NCBI GenBank assembly: GCA_012270555.1 | Contig: JAAXIC010000018.1 | Coordinates: 84,315 to 148,314, forward strand | Direction of reading: 5' to 3' | Length of the DNA: 64,000 bases | Source: Chloroflexota bacterium | GTDB taxonomy: Bacteria; Chloroflexota; UBA11872; VXOZ01 | Notes under the pieces: generated by a model | The model's database searches: none | What the model saw: only the letters and a program-made list of their open reading frames with translations | Told to the model about the DNA's origin: nothing | Shown: positions 9,691 to 19,831 of the stretch, in pieces | Layout: every line of letters begins with the position of its first letter | Position numbering within the stretch: position 1 is the stretch's first letter | Made by a program: the position numbers and the translations under genes

Positions 9691-10671
9691 ATGAATACAC
9701 CGCCTGAAACCTTCATCCGTGTTCAATCACCGCTGCTGGAGGCATTCGTGAGCGACTGCTTCCTCGCGGTTGGCATGTCCGGTGAACACGCGAGCCAGAT
9801 GGCCGGGTGGCTCACGGCAAACGATCTGCGTGGTGTTTTTAGCCACGGCACGCGGCAGACGGTGGCGTACGTGCGGCACTTTCAGAAGGAAGAACTCAAC
9901 GTCACGCCCAACGTGCAGGTAGTGAGCGAGACGGCGGTCACGGCCACCGTGGACGGCGACGGCGGCTTGGGCTACTTTCCCTCGTTTGCGGCGGCAAACC
10001 TAGCAGTGCAGAAGGCCAAGGAGCACGGCGTCGCCAACGTGATTACGCGCAACCACGGGCACTTCGGCGCAGCCGGCCTCTGGTCGCGCGTGATCGTGGG
10101 GGCCGACCTCATTGCCTACGTAACCTCAGGCGCGCAACTCCAAATGCAGCCCGGCGCGCCCCATCGTCACGCCGCCGGCGGCTCGCCCATGAGCTTTGCG
10201 GCGCCGGCCGGTGAGGAGCCGCCGATTATTGCTGACTTTGGCGCGGTGCACGACCTCTACGACGGCGAGCCCCATGTCAAGGCGATAGAGATGCTGGCGC
10301 CCAGCGCCACCTACCGCAGTATCGGGCTCGGCTCGTTCTGCCAGACACTCGGCGGGTTTCTCTGCGGCGTGCCCGCCGCGCCGGAGCGCGCCAAGCGGGA
10401 GTGGCCCGGCGCGAACCAAGGCGCGTTCATGACCGCCCACGACGTTTCCCACTACATGCCGCTGGACGATTTCAAGCGCGAGGTGGATGACTACATCCGC
10501 CAGGTGCGCCAACTTGCGCCCATTACGAACCAGTCCGATACGGAAGTTGCCGGCGGCATGGAGGCAAAGCGTGAGCGGCTGTGGCGCGAAGAGGGCGTAC
10601 CGGTTGGGCCGGCGCACGCCGAGGCACTGCGGGAGTTGGGACAAAAGCTGGGGGTAGCGGCTCCGTTCTAG
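9691..10671 (+). CDS. Ldh family (malate/L-lactate/ureidoglycolate dehydrogenase-like) oxidoreductase
   Basis: NDLRGVFSHGTRQ, DGDGGLGYF, NHGHFGAAGLW, GAPHRHAAGGSPMSFAAPAG. Confidence 0.75.
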   Translation: MNTPPETFIRVQSPLLEAFVSDCFLAVGMSGEHASQMAGWLTANDLRGVFSHGTRQTVAYVRHFQKEELNVTPNVQVVSETAVTATVDGDGGLGYFPSFAAANLAVQKAKEHGVANVITRNHGHFGAAGLWSRVIVGADLIAYVTSGAQLQMQPGAPHRHAAGGSPMSFAAPAGEEPPIIADFGAVHDLYDGEPHVKAIEMLAPSATYRSIGLGSFCQTLGGFLCGVPAAPERAKREWPGANQGAFMTAHDVSHYMPLDDFKREVDDYIRQVRQLAPITNQSDTEVAGGMEAKRERLWREEGVPVGPAHAEALRELGQKLGVAAPF

Positions 10672-10688
10672 GAGCTACACTGGATTCT

Positions 10689-10803
10689 CCGTCACTCCGG
10701 CGGAAGCCGGAGTCCAGAAATGGCGTGGGAGAGGAGTCTCGTGGTGGTGTGGGTGGATGCCAGTGTCGAAGAAGATGGATTCCCGCGTGCGCGGGAATGA
10801 CGG
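10689..10803. repeat. Inverted pair of CCGTCATTCC..GGAATCC-type palindromic repeats
   Basis: CCGTCACTCCGGCGGAAGCCGGAGTCCAG (10689-10717) and opposite-orientation GATGGATTCCCGCGTGCGCGGGAATGACGG (10774-10803). Confidence 0.75.
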
Positions 10804-10851
10804 CACCGGCATTTTCCCCTGCCACGCCAGCTGCTCAGCAATGACACTTGG

Positions 10852-11661
10852 TTGGCAATGAATAAGCGTTCAATGATGCCACTGCAACTCTCGGTGCGCC
10901 ACATCGTTCATGAGCCGAACCCGCCGCACCTGCCGTATCGGGAAGAGCATTTTGGCTATGTGCACCTGCCCGTGGGCATTCCGCTGGAGCAGGCGGCGCT
11001 GGTGCTCGTGGACTGCTGGGATCGTATCATCGTCGAGAGCTTTCAAGGGCGCGCCGGGCGAGTCTGCGAGGAAACGATTCGACCGGTGCTGGAGGCGTGC
11101 CGGTCGGCGGGCATAACGGTGGTGCACGCGCCGTCACCGCCGGTGGCAGAAAAGTTTCGACAGTTTTGGCCGAGGGAAGCGACGGACGATAAAGCACCTG
11201 TACCACCGCCCGAGCAGGATTGGCCCCCTGCGGACTTTGCATTGCGTCGCGGAGAATGGACGCACCTCCAGGCCCGGCGCAGCGGCTTGCACCAGGAGCA
11301 ACTCGACCGCATCGACCGCGACCGCTCGATCCATCGGGCGGTGCTGCCACAGGCTAGTGACTACGTGATTGCCACCGGCGAGCAACTCCACCGGCTATGC
11401 ACAGAGCGCGGCATCCTCTATCTCTTCTACGTCGGCTTTGCCACCAATATCTGCGTCCCCGACCGCGACTACGGCCTGCGCGCCATGCGCGAGCGCGGCT
11501 ATGCGTTGGTGCTGCTCCGTGACGCCACCACTGGCGTCGAGGCGCGCGACACGTATCCGATGCTTGCGGCTACCAGCGTGATGATCCACCAGTTTGAGCT
11601 GCGGGACGTGGCGGGGACAATTACGTCTGACGCGTTCTTGGAGGCCCTCGAGGGGCTGTAA
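10852..11661 (+). CDS. Isochorismatase-like cysteine hydrolase
   Basis: AALVLVDCWDRI, YVGFATNICVPDRDYGLRAM; exact start uncertain. Confidence 0.7.
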   Translation: MAMNKRSMMPLQLSVRHIVHEPNPPHLPYREEHFGYVHLPVGIPLEQAALVLVDCWDRIIVESFQGRAGRVCEETIRPVLEACRSAGITVVHAPSPPVAEKFRQFWPREATDDKAPVPPPEQDWPPADFALRRGEWTHLQARRSGLHQEQLDRIDRDRSIHRAVLPQASDYVIATGEQLHRLCTERGILYLFYVGFATNICVPDRDYGLRAMRERGYALVLLRDATTGVEARDTYPMLAATSVMIHQFELRDVAGTITSDAFLEALEGL

Positions 11662-11809
11662 TTACACGTCCGTTCGTGCTTCGACTTATCGAGTCAGTTT
11701 ATGAGATAGCTCCTAGTTGGATTTCGGGTAGTCTTATTCTTCTCGTGTCTTGAACGCTCTGCAATCTTGTGTTGGCGCGGGTGTCGGTTGCTAGCGCATT
11801 ACATACTGC

Positions 11810-12733
11810 CTAGGAGTTAATTCGCTCCAGCCAGCGCGCGAAGCTCTCCGAGCACCAGTATGCCGGATCACTTTCTGCCGCAGCGATCCAGGCATCCATC
11901 ACCGGTCGCATGCGCATGCGGCGCAGGCGGGCGGATCCGATGTTCTCGTATTGCAGTAAGCCTTTCTTAGCGAAGAGTTCCTCTGCTACCAGACGCTTCT
12001 TGAGGCCGATGCCCGCCCAGATCCCGCCGCGCGTCCAGCCGCTTACCTGTGCCAGCAAGTCTTTGTGGCGGTCGGGTGCGGCGCGGGCTATTGCCCGGTG
12101 TATCAGGTGCGTCTCGACAAAGTGCACCATGGTAAGACGTTGGCAGTTCACGCCGATGAGGCAGTAGAAGACGTTCCAATCATAAAAGCGCTGCCAGGGG
12201 CTCTGCGCGGCGAACGCGCCGGGACCCCACGGAGCCTCGCGCAGACCGGATTCCCCGTGGTTGGCCGTGAGTTCCGCAGCCCTCGGACCAATCGCGCTCA
12301 CCGAGTGCGTGTAGTGGTTGCTGCGCAGCGCTTCCGGCCGCCGGCGGAAGGTCTCCGGTATCAGGCCGCAGTAGGTTGGCGTATGCGCAATGCTCCAGTG
12401 GTCCCACACGCGGTTTCTTTCTTTGAGCCCACGCCATGAACTGAGTGTGGGTACGGCAACCGTGCCCGTGGGGCCCACGGCATCCAGGAAGCCGTCGATG
12501 ACGGCGTCCGCGCCCCCGACCACGGTACCCATGCTGCTTAGGGAACTATGGAACAGAACGGTATCGCCTGTGCGTAGTCCCGCGGTGTACAAGGCGCCCG
12601 CGATGTCTTCTCGGGTAACGCGGATAGCAGGATCGCCGGGTTCGCGTTCCATGTAGCCGCTGGCGGCAGCATCCGGTTCCACACTAGCCTTAGTCCGCCG
12701 GGCGGCGCGCTCCGCGCTTTCACGTATTGCCAC
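11810..12733 (-). CDS. AAC(3)-family N-acetyltransferase
   Basis: TGDTVLFHSSLSSMGTVVGGADAVIDGFLDAVGPTGTVAVPTLS; ALRSNHYTHSVSAIG. Confidence 0.8.
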   Translation of the reverse strand: MAIRESAERAARRTKASVEPDAAASGYMEREPGDPAIRVTREDIAGALYTAGLRTGDTVLFHSSLSSMGTVVGGADAVIDGFLDAVGPTGTVAVPTLSSWRGLKERNRVWDHWSIAHTPTYCGLIPETFRRRPEALRSNHYTHSVSAIGPRAAELTANHGESGLREAPWGPGAFAAQSPWQRFYDWNVFYCLIGVNCQRLTMVHFVETHLIHRAIARAAPDRHKDLLAQVSGWTRGGIWAGIGLKKRLVAEELFAKKGLLQYENIGSARLRRMRMRPVMDAWIAAAESDPAYWCSESFARWLERINS

Positions 12734-12801
12734 AGGCAGCGCCTCTCAAGCGAAACCCAATGGTAGCGGCAATGTGGCAATCGTCATGTCGATGGCCGCG
12801 G

Positions 12802-13764
12802 TCATCCCGGGAGTACTGACATGGGCGGTACAATGTCGTCGACGGCGGCGAGTTCGCCAGCTGTCAGCGTGACCTCGAGGGCGCCCAAGTTGTCCTGCAG
12901 TTGTTGCAGGGTACGCGGTCCAATGATGGGCGCGGTGATGCCGGGTTGCGCCAGGAGCCAGGCGAGGGCCAACTGGCTCAGCGTGATGCCCTTCCCAGCG
13001 GCTAATTCCTCCAGATTTTCGAGCGCGTCGAAGGTCGGCGCGTACATATCGCCCGTAAAGTCCATGCCGCGTCCAGCAAAACGCGAATCGGCAGGCGCAT
13101 CGCCGCCGCGCCGGTACTTGCCGGTGAGCCACCCGCCGCCGAGCGGACTATACGGCACCACGCCAAGGCCGAACTTGCGCGTCACCGGCAGCACCTCCGC
13201 CTCGATAGAACGGTCGACCAGGCTGTATTCAGGCTGCTCCGAGACGATAGGGGCGAGGCCGAGCCTATCGGAGGTCCAGAGGGCCTCGCAGAGTTGCCAG
13301 CCGGCGAACTTCGAGGTGCCGAAGTAGAGAATCTTGCCCTGGCGCCGCAGGTCTTCCAGCGTCCGCAGGGTCTCCTCGATGGGCACTTCGGGATCGGGCC
13401 GGTGCAGTTGGTAGAGGTCGATGCGGTCGGTGTTCAACCGCCGCAGGCTGGCATGCGCCTGCTCCATGATGTGGTAGCGGCTGCTGCCGCGGTCGTTCGG
13501 GCCGTCGCCCATGGGGTGAAAGACCTTGGTCGCCAGCACGACCCTGTCACGGCGATCTTGAATCGCCCGGCCGACGATCGTCTCGGCATATCCCCTCGGT
13601 TCCGAATAGGCGTTTGCCGTGTCTATCACGTTGATGCCGGCGTCCAGCGCGGCATGGATGAGCGCGGTCGCGTTCTCCTCGGAGATGCGTGTATTGAAAT
13701 AGGCCGTACCCAGCCACAGCGGCGAGACCTTGACACCGGCGCGTCCCAGATTGCGATATTCCAT
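12802..13764 (-). CDS. Aldo/keto reductase
   Basis: MEYRNLGRAGVKVSPLWLGTAYFN; DTANAYSEPRGYAE; DRIDLYQLHRPD. Confidence 0.92.
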   Translation of the reverse strand: MEYRNLGRAGVKVSPLWLGTAYFNTRISEENATALIHAALDAGINVIDTANAYSEPRGYAETIVGRAIQDRRDRVVLATKVFHPMGDGPNDRGSSRYHIMEQAHASLRRLNTDRIDLYQLHRPDPEVPIEETLRTLEDLRRQGKILYFGTSKFAGWQLCEALWTSDRLGLAPIVSEQPEYSLVDRSIEAEVLPVTRKFGLGVVPYSPLGGGWLTGKYRRGGDAPADSRFAGRGMDFTGDMYAPTFDALENLEELAAGKGITLSQLALAWLLAQPGITAPIIGPRTLQQLQDNLGALEVTLTAGELAAVDDIVPPMSVLPG

Positions 13765-13922
13765 GGATTAGGCTCCCTGTACTTTGATGATGTGTTGTGC
13801 TTCTAGCATACCGCCTTGGGAGATTCTCTGTTCAGTGGTTGCCACCGTTTAGGTCGAAGTTGCGGAACGCTCAACTCACTACGGTTGAGTGGCTCCGCAT
13901 TCTAGCAGTGTGCGCTTTAATC

Positions 13923-13965
13923 ACTAGCGTGCCTACAGGTCATTGTAACCCGTAGGCACGCTAGT
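13923..13965. repeat. Perfect 14-bp stem inverted repeat downstream of SBP copy 1
   Basis: ACTAGCGTGCCTAC..GTAGGCACGCTAGT; homologous hairpin at 15837-15881. Confidence 0.8.
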
Positions 13966-14045
13966 TCCCATCAGACTGCTACCGGTGGTGCGAGAAATCA
14001 CGCCCGACTATTATCAGCGCGTTTTCCTCACCTCACGGTCGGTGT

Positions 14046-15425
14046 CTAGCCAAACTCCGCGATGAAGTCGTCCATCGCCGTCTGCGCTTGCTCCTCGAAC
14101 GTGCGCATACCTTCGGCAACGGTAACCTCGCCGCGCATGATGGACTGGAGATTCCTGCTCGTGATCGGGAGAATGTCACCCGCGCCCGGCACACTCACGA
14201 CGAAGCGGGCGCCTTGCATCTCGTCGATGGCGAGCTTGCGCAGCTTGTCGTCGCCAATGTAGGCCTCGCTTTGGGCAACGCTTGCGCGCACGGGGATGCG
14301 GTCCATGGCAATCGACCAGCGCAAGTTCACGTCCGCGCCGTACATGAAGTCGGCCCAGGCGAAACCGCCGTCGGGATTGCTGCTGCCGTTGGGCAGGCAG
14401 AACGCCCAGTCGCCGGAGTAGGTGGCTTGCAGAGCGGTGCTGGAATCCAGCGCCGGATACGGCCCAAAGTCGTAGTCGAGGCCTTCGGCGTAAGGACCGA
14501 GGGAGGCACGAGTAGCGTTGGTCAGATACATGTAGGTATTGCCGCCGCTGCCGTACTCTTGCAAGCGGTTCTCGAAGGTGCCGTGGAACTCGCGCACCTT
14601 ATCGTAGCCGCCCTGAAAGTCCAGGACTTTCTTGAGCCAATCCACGGTATTGATGGCGAGATCGTTGTTGACCTGGATCTTCGTCCGGTCCGCGCTGAGC
14701 ATTTCGCCGCCCTGCTGCCAGTAGCCGACCATCCACGTGTGGATGCCGCCGGAGCCGCGGAAGGGGTCCCAGCCGAGACGCACGATGTTGTCACCCTCGA
14801 CTTTGTGCACCTTGAGCAGCGCCTCGTCCATCTCCTCCCGGGAGGCCGGCGGTGTTTCGGGATCAAGGCCGGCTTCCAGTGAGTGGTCCACGTTCAGATA
14901 GATGACGCGGGCGTCAATGCTATAGCTGATGCCGTAGGTCTGTCCCGCCCATTGCATGGCCTCGTATTTGCCCGGCCAGAGGTCGTCCAAAGGCACATTG
15001 GCCGAGGCAGCGATATAGGCGTCGAGCGGACGGACGAGCTCCAGCAGACCCCACTGGGGCTGGATGTAGGACTGGGTCTTGGAGTTGTCGGGGGCGACAC
15101 CTGCCGCGACCACGGTGGGAATATCGCCAAAGCCACCGTTACCGCGAATGAGCGGCACCAGCGTGTAGTTGGTGGTTTCATCGAACTCCGCGCGGATCTG
15201 CATGGGGATCTCTTCGCGGTCGAAGTTCCACGGATCAAAGCCCGTATACCAGAAGACGACGGGCTTCTTCTCCATCATCATCTCGCCGGAGTCGCCATCG
15301 CCCTCCGCCGCGGGTGCTTCTTCCATGGCCCCGGTGCCTGCTTGCGCGCCGCAGGCCGCAAGCAGCGCGCCCGCGCCGGTCAGGGCAGCCGTGCCGAGGA
15401 AATGTCGTCTGGACAGTGATGCCAT
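14046..15425 (-). CDS. ABC transporter extracellular solute-binding lipoprotein (tandem copy 1)
   Basis: RRHFLGTAALTGAGALLAACG signal/lipobox; SD-like AGGAGGG upstream of ATG at 15425. Confidence 0.85.
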   Translation of the reverse strand: MASLSRRHFLGTAALTGAGALLAACGAQAGTGAMEEAPAAEGDGDSGEMMMEKKPVVFWYTGFDPWNFDREEIPMQIRAEFDETTNYTLVPLIRGNGGFGDIPTVVAAGVAPDNSKTQSYIQPQWGLLELVRPLDAYIAASANVPLDDLWPGKYEAMQWAGQTYGISYSIDARVIYLNVDHSLEAGLDPETPPASREEMDEALLKVHKVEGDNIVRLGWDPFRGSGGIHTWMVGYWQQGGEMLSADRTKIQVNNDLAINTVDWLKKVLDFQGGYDKVREFHGTFENRLQEYGSGGNTYMYLTNATRASLGPYAEGLDYDFGPYPALDSSTALQATYSGDWAFCLPNGSSNPDGGFAWADFMYGADVNLRWSIAMDRIPVRASVAQSEAYIGDDKLRKLAIDEMQGARFVVSVPGAGDILPITSRNLQSIMRGEVTVAEGMRTFEEQAQTAMDDFIAEFG

Positions 15426-15761
15426 CTCGTTCACCCTCCTGGGTAAAGAACTACTCTCGAACGCTCCCTGCATCCTTACGAAAAAACCACGCGCTCTTTG
15501 GCGGTTCCCTCCAGCGCCAATGCGCGCGTCTCACTAAGAATGCTTGATAGTAATTCTAGGCAGATAGTCCGTCAATTTGCAAGATGTCTTGGCGGGAATG
15601 CCTTTTCAAAGAGAATTTGGGATGGGCGATACTCTGTCGTCGGTCTGTACGGCGCTCAATTCCAACGTTGATCGCAGCCTCATCTTGTCTTTGTGAAACG
15701 TCGTGTAGGCCGGGAGTTATCGGGAGTGGAGGGAGGGATCTGCTGAGTCGGGAACAATGAT

Positions 15762-15789
15762 GTAGAGGCACGGTATACCGTGCCCCTAC
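15762..15789. repeat. 28-bp GTAGGGGC-family palindrome (one mismatch)
   Basis: GTAGAGGCACGGTATACCGTGCCCCTAC. Confidence 0.8.
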
Positions 15790-15836
15790 TGCAGACCGCC
15801 AAATACGATTGGCCGTATTCTTCTTTATAAAAGAAG

Positions 15837-15881
15837 AACTAGCGTCTCTACAGGTCATTGCGACCCATAGACACGCTAGTT
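15837..15881. repeat. Imperfect inverted repeat homologous to 13923-13965, downstream of SBP copy 2
   Basis: AACTAGCGTCTCTACAGGTCATTG..ATAGACACGCTAGTT. Confidence 0.75.
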
Positions 15882-15960
15882 CTTGTCAGACTGCTACCGG
15901 TGTTGCAAGGAAGCATAGTCAATCAATGACTGTGCGCGTTCCTCGCGTCACTCTCGATGT

Positions 15961-17340
15961 CTAGCCAAACTCTGCGATGAAGTCGTCCATCGCCGTCTGG
16001 GCTTGCTCCTCGAACGTGCGCATACCCTCGGCGACCGTAACCTCATTGCGCATGATGGCCTGCAGGTTTCTGCTAGTGATCGGGAGAATGTCGCCAGCGC
16101 CGGGCACACTCACGACGAAGCGGGCGCCGACCATCTCGTCAATTGCCAGTTTGCGCAGCTTGTCGTCGCCAATGTAGGCGTCGCTTTGGGCCACGCTCTG
16201 ACGCACTGGAATACGATCCATAGCAATCGACCAGCGCAGGTTGGTGTCCGCGCCGTACATGAAGTCGGCCCAGGCGAAACCGCCGTCGGGATTGCTGCTG
16301 CCGTTGGGCAGGCAGAATGCCCAGTCGCCGGAATAGGTGGCCGGCAGGGCGGTGCTGGGATCCAGCGCCGGATATGGCCCAAAGTCGTAGTTGAGGCCTT
16401 CGGCGTAGGGGGCCATGGAGGTACGGGTAGCGTTGGTCAGATACATATACGTATTGCCGCCGCTGCCGTACTCCTGCAAGCGGTTCTCGAAGGTGCCGTG
16501 GAACTCGCGGACTTTATCGTAACCGCCCTGGCCGTCCAGGACTTTCTTGAGCCAGGTTACGGTATTGATAGCGAGGTCATTGTTGACCTGGATCTTCGTC
16601 CGGTCCGGGCTGAGCATCTCGCCGCCCTGCTGCCAGTAGCCGGCCATCCAGGTGTGGATGCCGCCGGAGCCGCGGAAGGGGTCCCAGCCGAGGCGCACGA
16701 TGTTGTCGCCCTCAGTCTTGTGCACCTTCAGCAGCGCTTCGTCCATCTCATCCCGGGAGGCCGGCGGAGATTCGGGATCGAGGCCGGCTTCCAGCGAATG
16801 GTCCACGTTCAGATAGATGATGCGGGCGTCGATGCTATAGCTGATGCCGTAGGTCTTGCCGGCCCACTGCATGGCCTCGTACTTGCCCGGCCAGAGGTCG
16901 TCCAATGACACGTTAGCAGATGCAGAGATGTAGGCGTCCATCGGCCGCACGAGCTCCAGCAGACCCCACTGGGGCTGGATGTAGGACTGGGTCTTGGAGT
17001 TATCCGGCGCCACACCTGCCGCTACCACGGTAGGAATGTCGCGGAAGCCACCGTTACCGCGCACGAGCGGTACCAGCGTATAGTTGGTGGTCTCGTCGAA
17101 CTCCGCGCGCAGTGCCTGGGGAAGTTCCTCATTATCGAAGTTCCACGGCGCAATGCCCGTATACCAGAAGACGACGGGCTTCTTCTCCATCATCGCCTCG
17201 CCGGCGTCGCCATCGTCCTCCGCCGCGGGTGCTTCCTCCATGGCCCCGGTGCCTGCCTGCGCACCGCAGGCCGCGAGCAGCGCACCCGCGCCGGTCAGGG
17301 CAGCCGTGCCGAGGAAATGTCGTCTGGACAGTGATGCCAT
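15961..17340 (-). CDS. ABC transporter extracellular solute-binding lipoprotein (tandem copy 2)
   Basis: Near-identical paralog of 14046-15425, same 1380-bp length from equivalent ATG. Confidence 0.85.
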   Translation of the reverse strand: MASLSRRHFLGTAALTGAGALLAACGAQAGTGAMEEAPAAEDDGDAGEAMMEKKPVVFWYTGIAPWNFDNEELPQALRAEFDETTNYTLVPLVRGNGGFRDIPTVVAAGVAPDNSKTQSYIQPQWGLLELVRPMDAYISASANVSLDDLWPGKYEAMQWAGKTYGISYSIDARIIYLNVDHSLEAGLDPESPPASRDEMDEALLKVHKTEGDNIVRLGWDPFRGSGGIHTWMAGYWQQGGEMLSPDRTKIQVNNDLAINTVTWLKKVLDGQGGYDKVREFHGTFENRLQEYGSGGNTYMYLTNATRTSMAPYAEGLNYDFGPYPALDPSTALPATYSGDWAFCLPNGSSNPDGGFAWADFMYGADTNLRWSIAMDRIPVRQSVAQSDAYIGDDKLRKLAIDEMVGARFVVSVPGAGDILPITSRNLQAIMRNEVTVAEGMRTFEEQAQTAMDDFIAEFG

Positions 17341-17578
17341 CGTGTTCACCCCTCCTGGGTAAAAGCTACTACTGATAACAATCTGCACTCTCTTGAGTAA
17401 TGGGCGCTGTTGGTGGCGGCCTGTATACCGCCCTTGCGCGGCTTTATCTCGTAGAATGCTCGCACGATATTTTAGCACAAGGGGCACGTCAACTTGCAAG
17501 GTGTAGGGCAAAGAGGCTGCGATACGGACAGCAAACAGAGGCCCTCGACCGCTGTGGATGTGGTACTTGCCGCGGCGT

Positions 17579-19030
17579 TCATTGTTGAGGGGATGCTGAC
17601 GTGTCTAGGGGTAGGCAAATGGTCACGACTGCTCCCTGTCCGGGCCCGTCGCTCGCCACGGCAATCGTGCCCCCGTGCGCTTCTACGATGGCGCGGGCGA
17701 TGGCCAGTCCCAGTCCCGTGCCGCCTATGCCGCGGCTGCGCGCTTGGTCGGTGCGGTAGAAGCGGTCGAAGACGTGGGGAAGGTCTGCGGCGGGAATGCC
17801 GATCCCGTCATCCGTAATCGCAATTGCCAACGCCTCCGCCTGTTCCGTCCCCGATACGGAATCGCTTACCAGCCCCACCCTCAGCACAATGCTCCCGCTG
17901 GCCTCGGTCGCATGGATGGCGTTGCTCAAGACATTTCCCAAGGCTTGGCTCATACGCATCCGGTCGAGGTTCACGTCCGGGAGGTCGGGGGATACCTGCA
18001 GCGACAAGTCGACCTGTTTTGCCTGGCATTGCGGCTGCCAGCGGTCCACCTCCGCGGTGAGCAGATCGAGAACCGAACCTGATTGCAGGTTCAGACGAAG
18101 CTCCCCGTAGTCCGTCTCCGCGAGCGAGTTCAGATCCGTTACGAGACCGCGCAGCCTATCCACTTCCTGGATGATGTGGTCTGAGGCTCCCTCAGGCGTC
18201 TGCAGTCCGTCGCGCAGCCCTTTCGCCTCCAATTGTATGACGCTCAGCGGCGTATTCAGTTCATGGGAGACATCGTTTATGAGTTGCCGGCGGAGTTCGC
18301 GCTGTGTTTCCAAGGTGGTAATCATCCGGTTGAACGCCGTGCTCATGCTACCCAACTCGTCCGAGGATGTGACCGGCAGTTGGGTGGTGTCTCCCTGGGC
18401 GATTGCCTGGGTTGCCTCGGTCAGGGCCGTCACCGGCGCCGTGATTCGTTTGGACAACCAATAGGCCAGCAGCATGGCGACGCCGGCCGTCAAAATCCCG
18501 CCAATGAGGGTGATATACAGGAGCGTGTTGAGAAATCCATGCGACTCGGTCGCGAGGAACTCCTGGTTTACGTCCACGTAGACGTGGCCTACGGGCCGGT
18601 TCGCCGCCAGATCGAACACCGTCTCGCGATGCCCGGTCAGAGCGGGTGCTGCGGCCCCAGATAGCAGTTCCGAAAAATTGTCCTTCACCACACGTCCGTC
18701 GCTGCCGACGATGACGACTCGCACCGGGTCTTGGTGAGAGAGCTCTGCGGATTCACCCCCACCTTCCGCATGCCGCTCCCCCTGCTGAACTCCAGTGTAG
18801 ATGTACCCGGCCTCGGACAGCACGCTGTCCACCGTTTCCCACCCACCGGTAGCGGTGTACTCCCGGCTCAGATTCCGGGCGAGCTGGGTGGCCTCGTCAC
18901 CGCCAATCCTATCCACGAACACACCCAGGCGCGACTGCGTCGCGTAATAGCCCACACCGACGCTGGTCAAGACGGTGAGGACGACGACAAGGACGGTCGC
19001 ACCCATGATGCGCCAGCGTAACGGCATCAT
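17579..19030 (-). CDS. Sensor histidine kinase (TM, HAMP, HisKA, HATPase)
   Basis: INDVSHELNTPLSVIQ; NVLSNAIHAT; DDGIGIPAADLPHVFDRFYR; GGTGLGLAIARAIVEAHGG; overlaps the RR stop by 4 bp. Confidence 0.93.
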   Translation of the reverse strand: MMPLRWRIMGATVLVVVLTVLTSVGVGYYATQSRLGVFVDRIGGDEATQLARNLSREYTATGGWETVDSVLSEAGYIYTGVQQGERHAEGGGESAELSHQDPVRVVIVGSDGRVVKDNFSELLSGAAAPALTGHRETVFDLAANRPVGHVYVDVNQEFLATESHGFLNTLLYITLIGGILTAGVAMLLAYWLSKRITAPVTALTEATQAIAQGDTTQLPVTSSDELGSMSTAFNRMITTLETQRELRRQLINDVSHELNTPLSVIQLEAKGLRDGLQTPEGASDHIIQEVDRLRGLVTDLNSLAETDYGELRLNLQSGSVLDLLTAEVDRWQPQCQAKQVDLSLQVSPDLPDVNLDRMRMSQALGNVLSNAIHATEASGSIVLRVGLVSDSVSGTEQAEALAIAITDDGIGIPAADLPHVFDRFYRTDQARSRGIGGTGLGLAIARAIVEAHGGTIAVASDGPGQGAVVTICLPLDTSASPQQ

Positions 19031-19704
19031 GCATCCTCCACCACGAATCGATAGCCGGCGCCGTAGACCGTCTGAATGGGCTGTCTGCCATCGCGGTTGA
19101 TCTGCTTACGCAGGCGGGCGACCTGGTTGTCGACGGCGCGATCGAACCCATCGAATTCGTCGCTGAAGGTCAACGCGATGAGTTGATCGCGGGTGAGCAC
19201 CTGGTTGGGATGACGCATGAACGTCGCGAGCAGAGCGATTTGCGCCTGGCTCAGCGTCACCGGTTTTCCATTGACCGTCACGCTCCGGTCGGTCTCATTC
19301 AGCGTGATGGCGCCGCGTGTCATGACCTGCTGGACTTTGCCTTTGACGCGGCGCAGCACGGCGTCGGCGCGCGCAATGACTTCATCAGGATCGAAGGGCT
19401 TGACGATGTAATCGTCAGCGCCGCTATCCAGTCCGCCGATGCGCTCGGCGGGAGCTTCCCTGGCCGTCAGCATGATGATGGGAACGTCGGACTCGCGTCG
19501 TAGGATCTTGCACAGTTCCACGCCGTCGAGCCGGGGCAGCATGAGATCGAGGATGATCAGGTCCGGGATCAGATTTCGGGCCAGCGCCAGACCGGACTCA
19601 CCGTCATGCGTAACCTCAGCGGAGAAACCGGCGCGTTCGAAATACACCTTGACCCAGTTCGCGATTCTGGTGTCGTCTTCGATAATCAATACCGTGCCGC
19701 GCAT
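19027..19704 (-). CDS. OmpR-family response regulator
   Basis: VLIIEDDTRIANW; LIILDLMLPRLDGVELC; GADDYIVKPFDPDEVIARADAVLRR; winged-helix C-terminus. Confidence 0.94.
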   Translation of the reverse strand: MRGTVLIIEDDTRIANWVKVYFERAGFSAEVTHDGESGLALARNLIPDLIILDLMLPRLDGVELCKILRRESDVPIIMLTAREAPAERIGGLDSGADDYIVKPFDPDEVIARADAVLRRVKGKVQQVMTRGAITLNETDRSVTVNGKPVTLSQAQIALLATFMRHPNQVLTRDQLIALTFSDEFDGFDRAVDNQVARLRKQINRDGRQPIQTVYGAGYRFVVEDA

Positions 19705-19732
19705 TGTCAGCCTTCTCAGAAACTACCTCAGG

Positions 19733-19760
19733 ACGCGATGCCCCATGTGAGGCATCGCGT
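19733..19760. repeat. 10-bp stem hairpin between lipoprotein and response regulator
   Basis: ACGCGATGCC-ccatgtga-GGCATCGCGT. Confidence 0.65.
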
Positions 19761-19831
19761 TCCTCAGTGCGGTTCAATTATCTCACGTGCAGTGGTCTCC
19801 AACATCCGCCTGCGGTGGATGTCGCTTGGTC

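Noticed and set aside
11810-12733. Aminoglycoside resistance gene
   Set aside because: The AAC(3) fold family is broad; nothing in context supports resistance, so only the family is called.
14088-16908. Long plus-strand ORFs (14088-14882, 16003-16908) antisense to the duplicated SBPs
   Set aside because: Their mutual similarity simply reflects the duplicated minus-strand genes.
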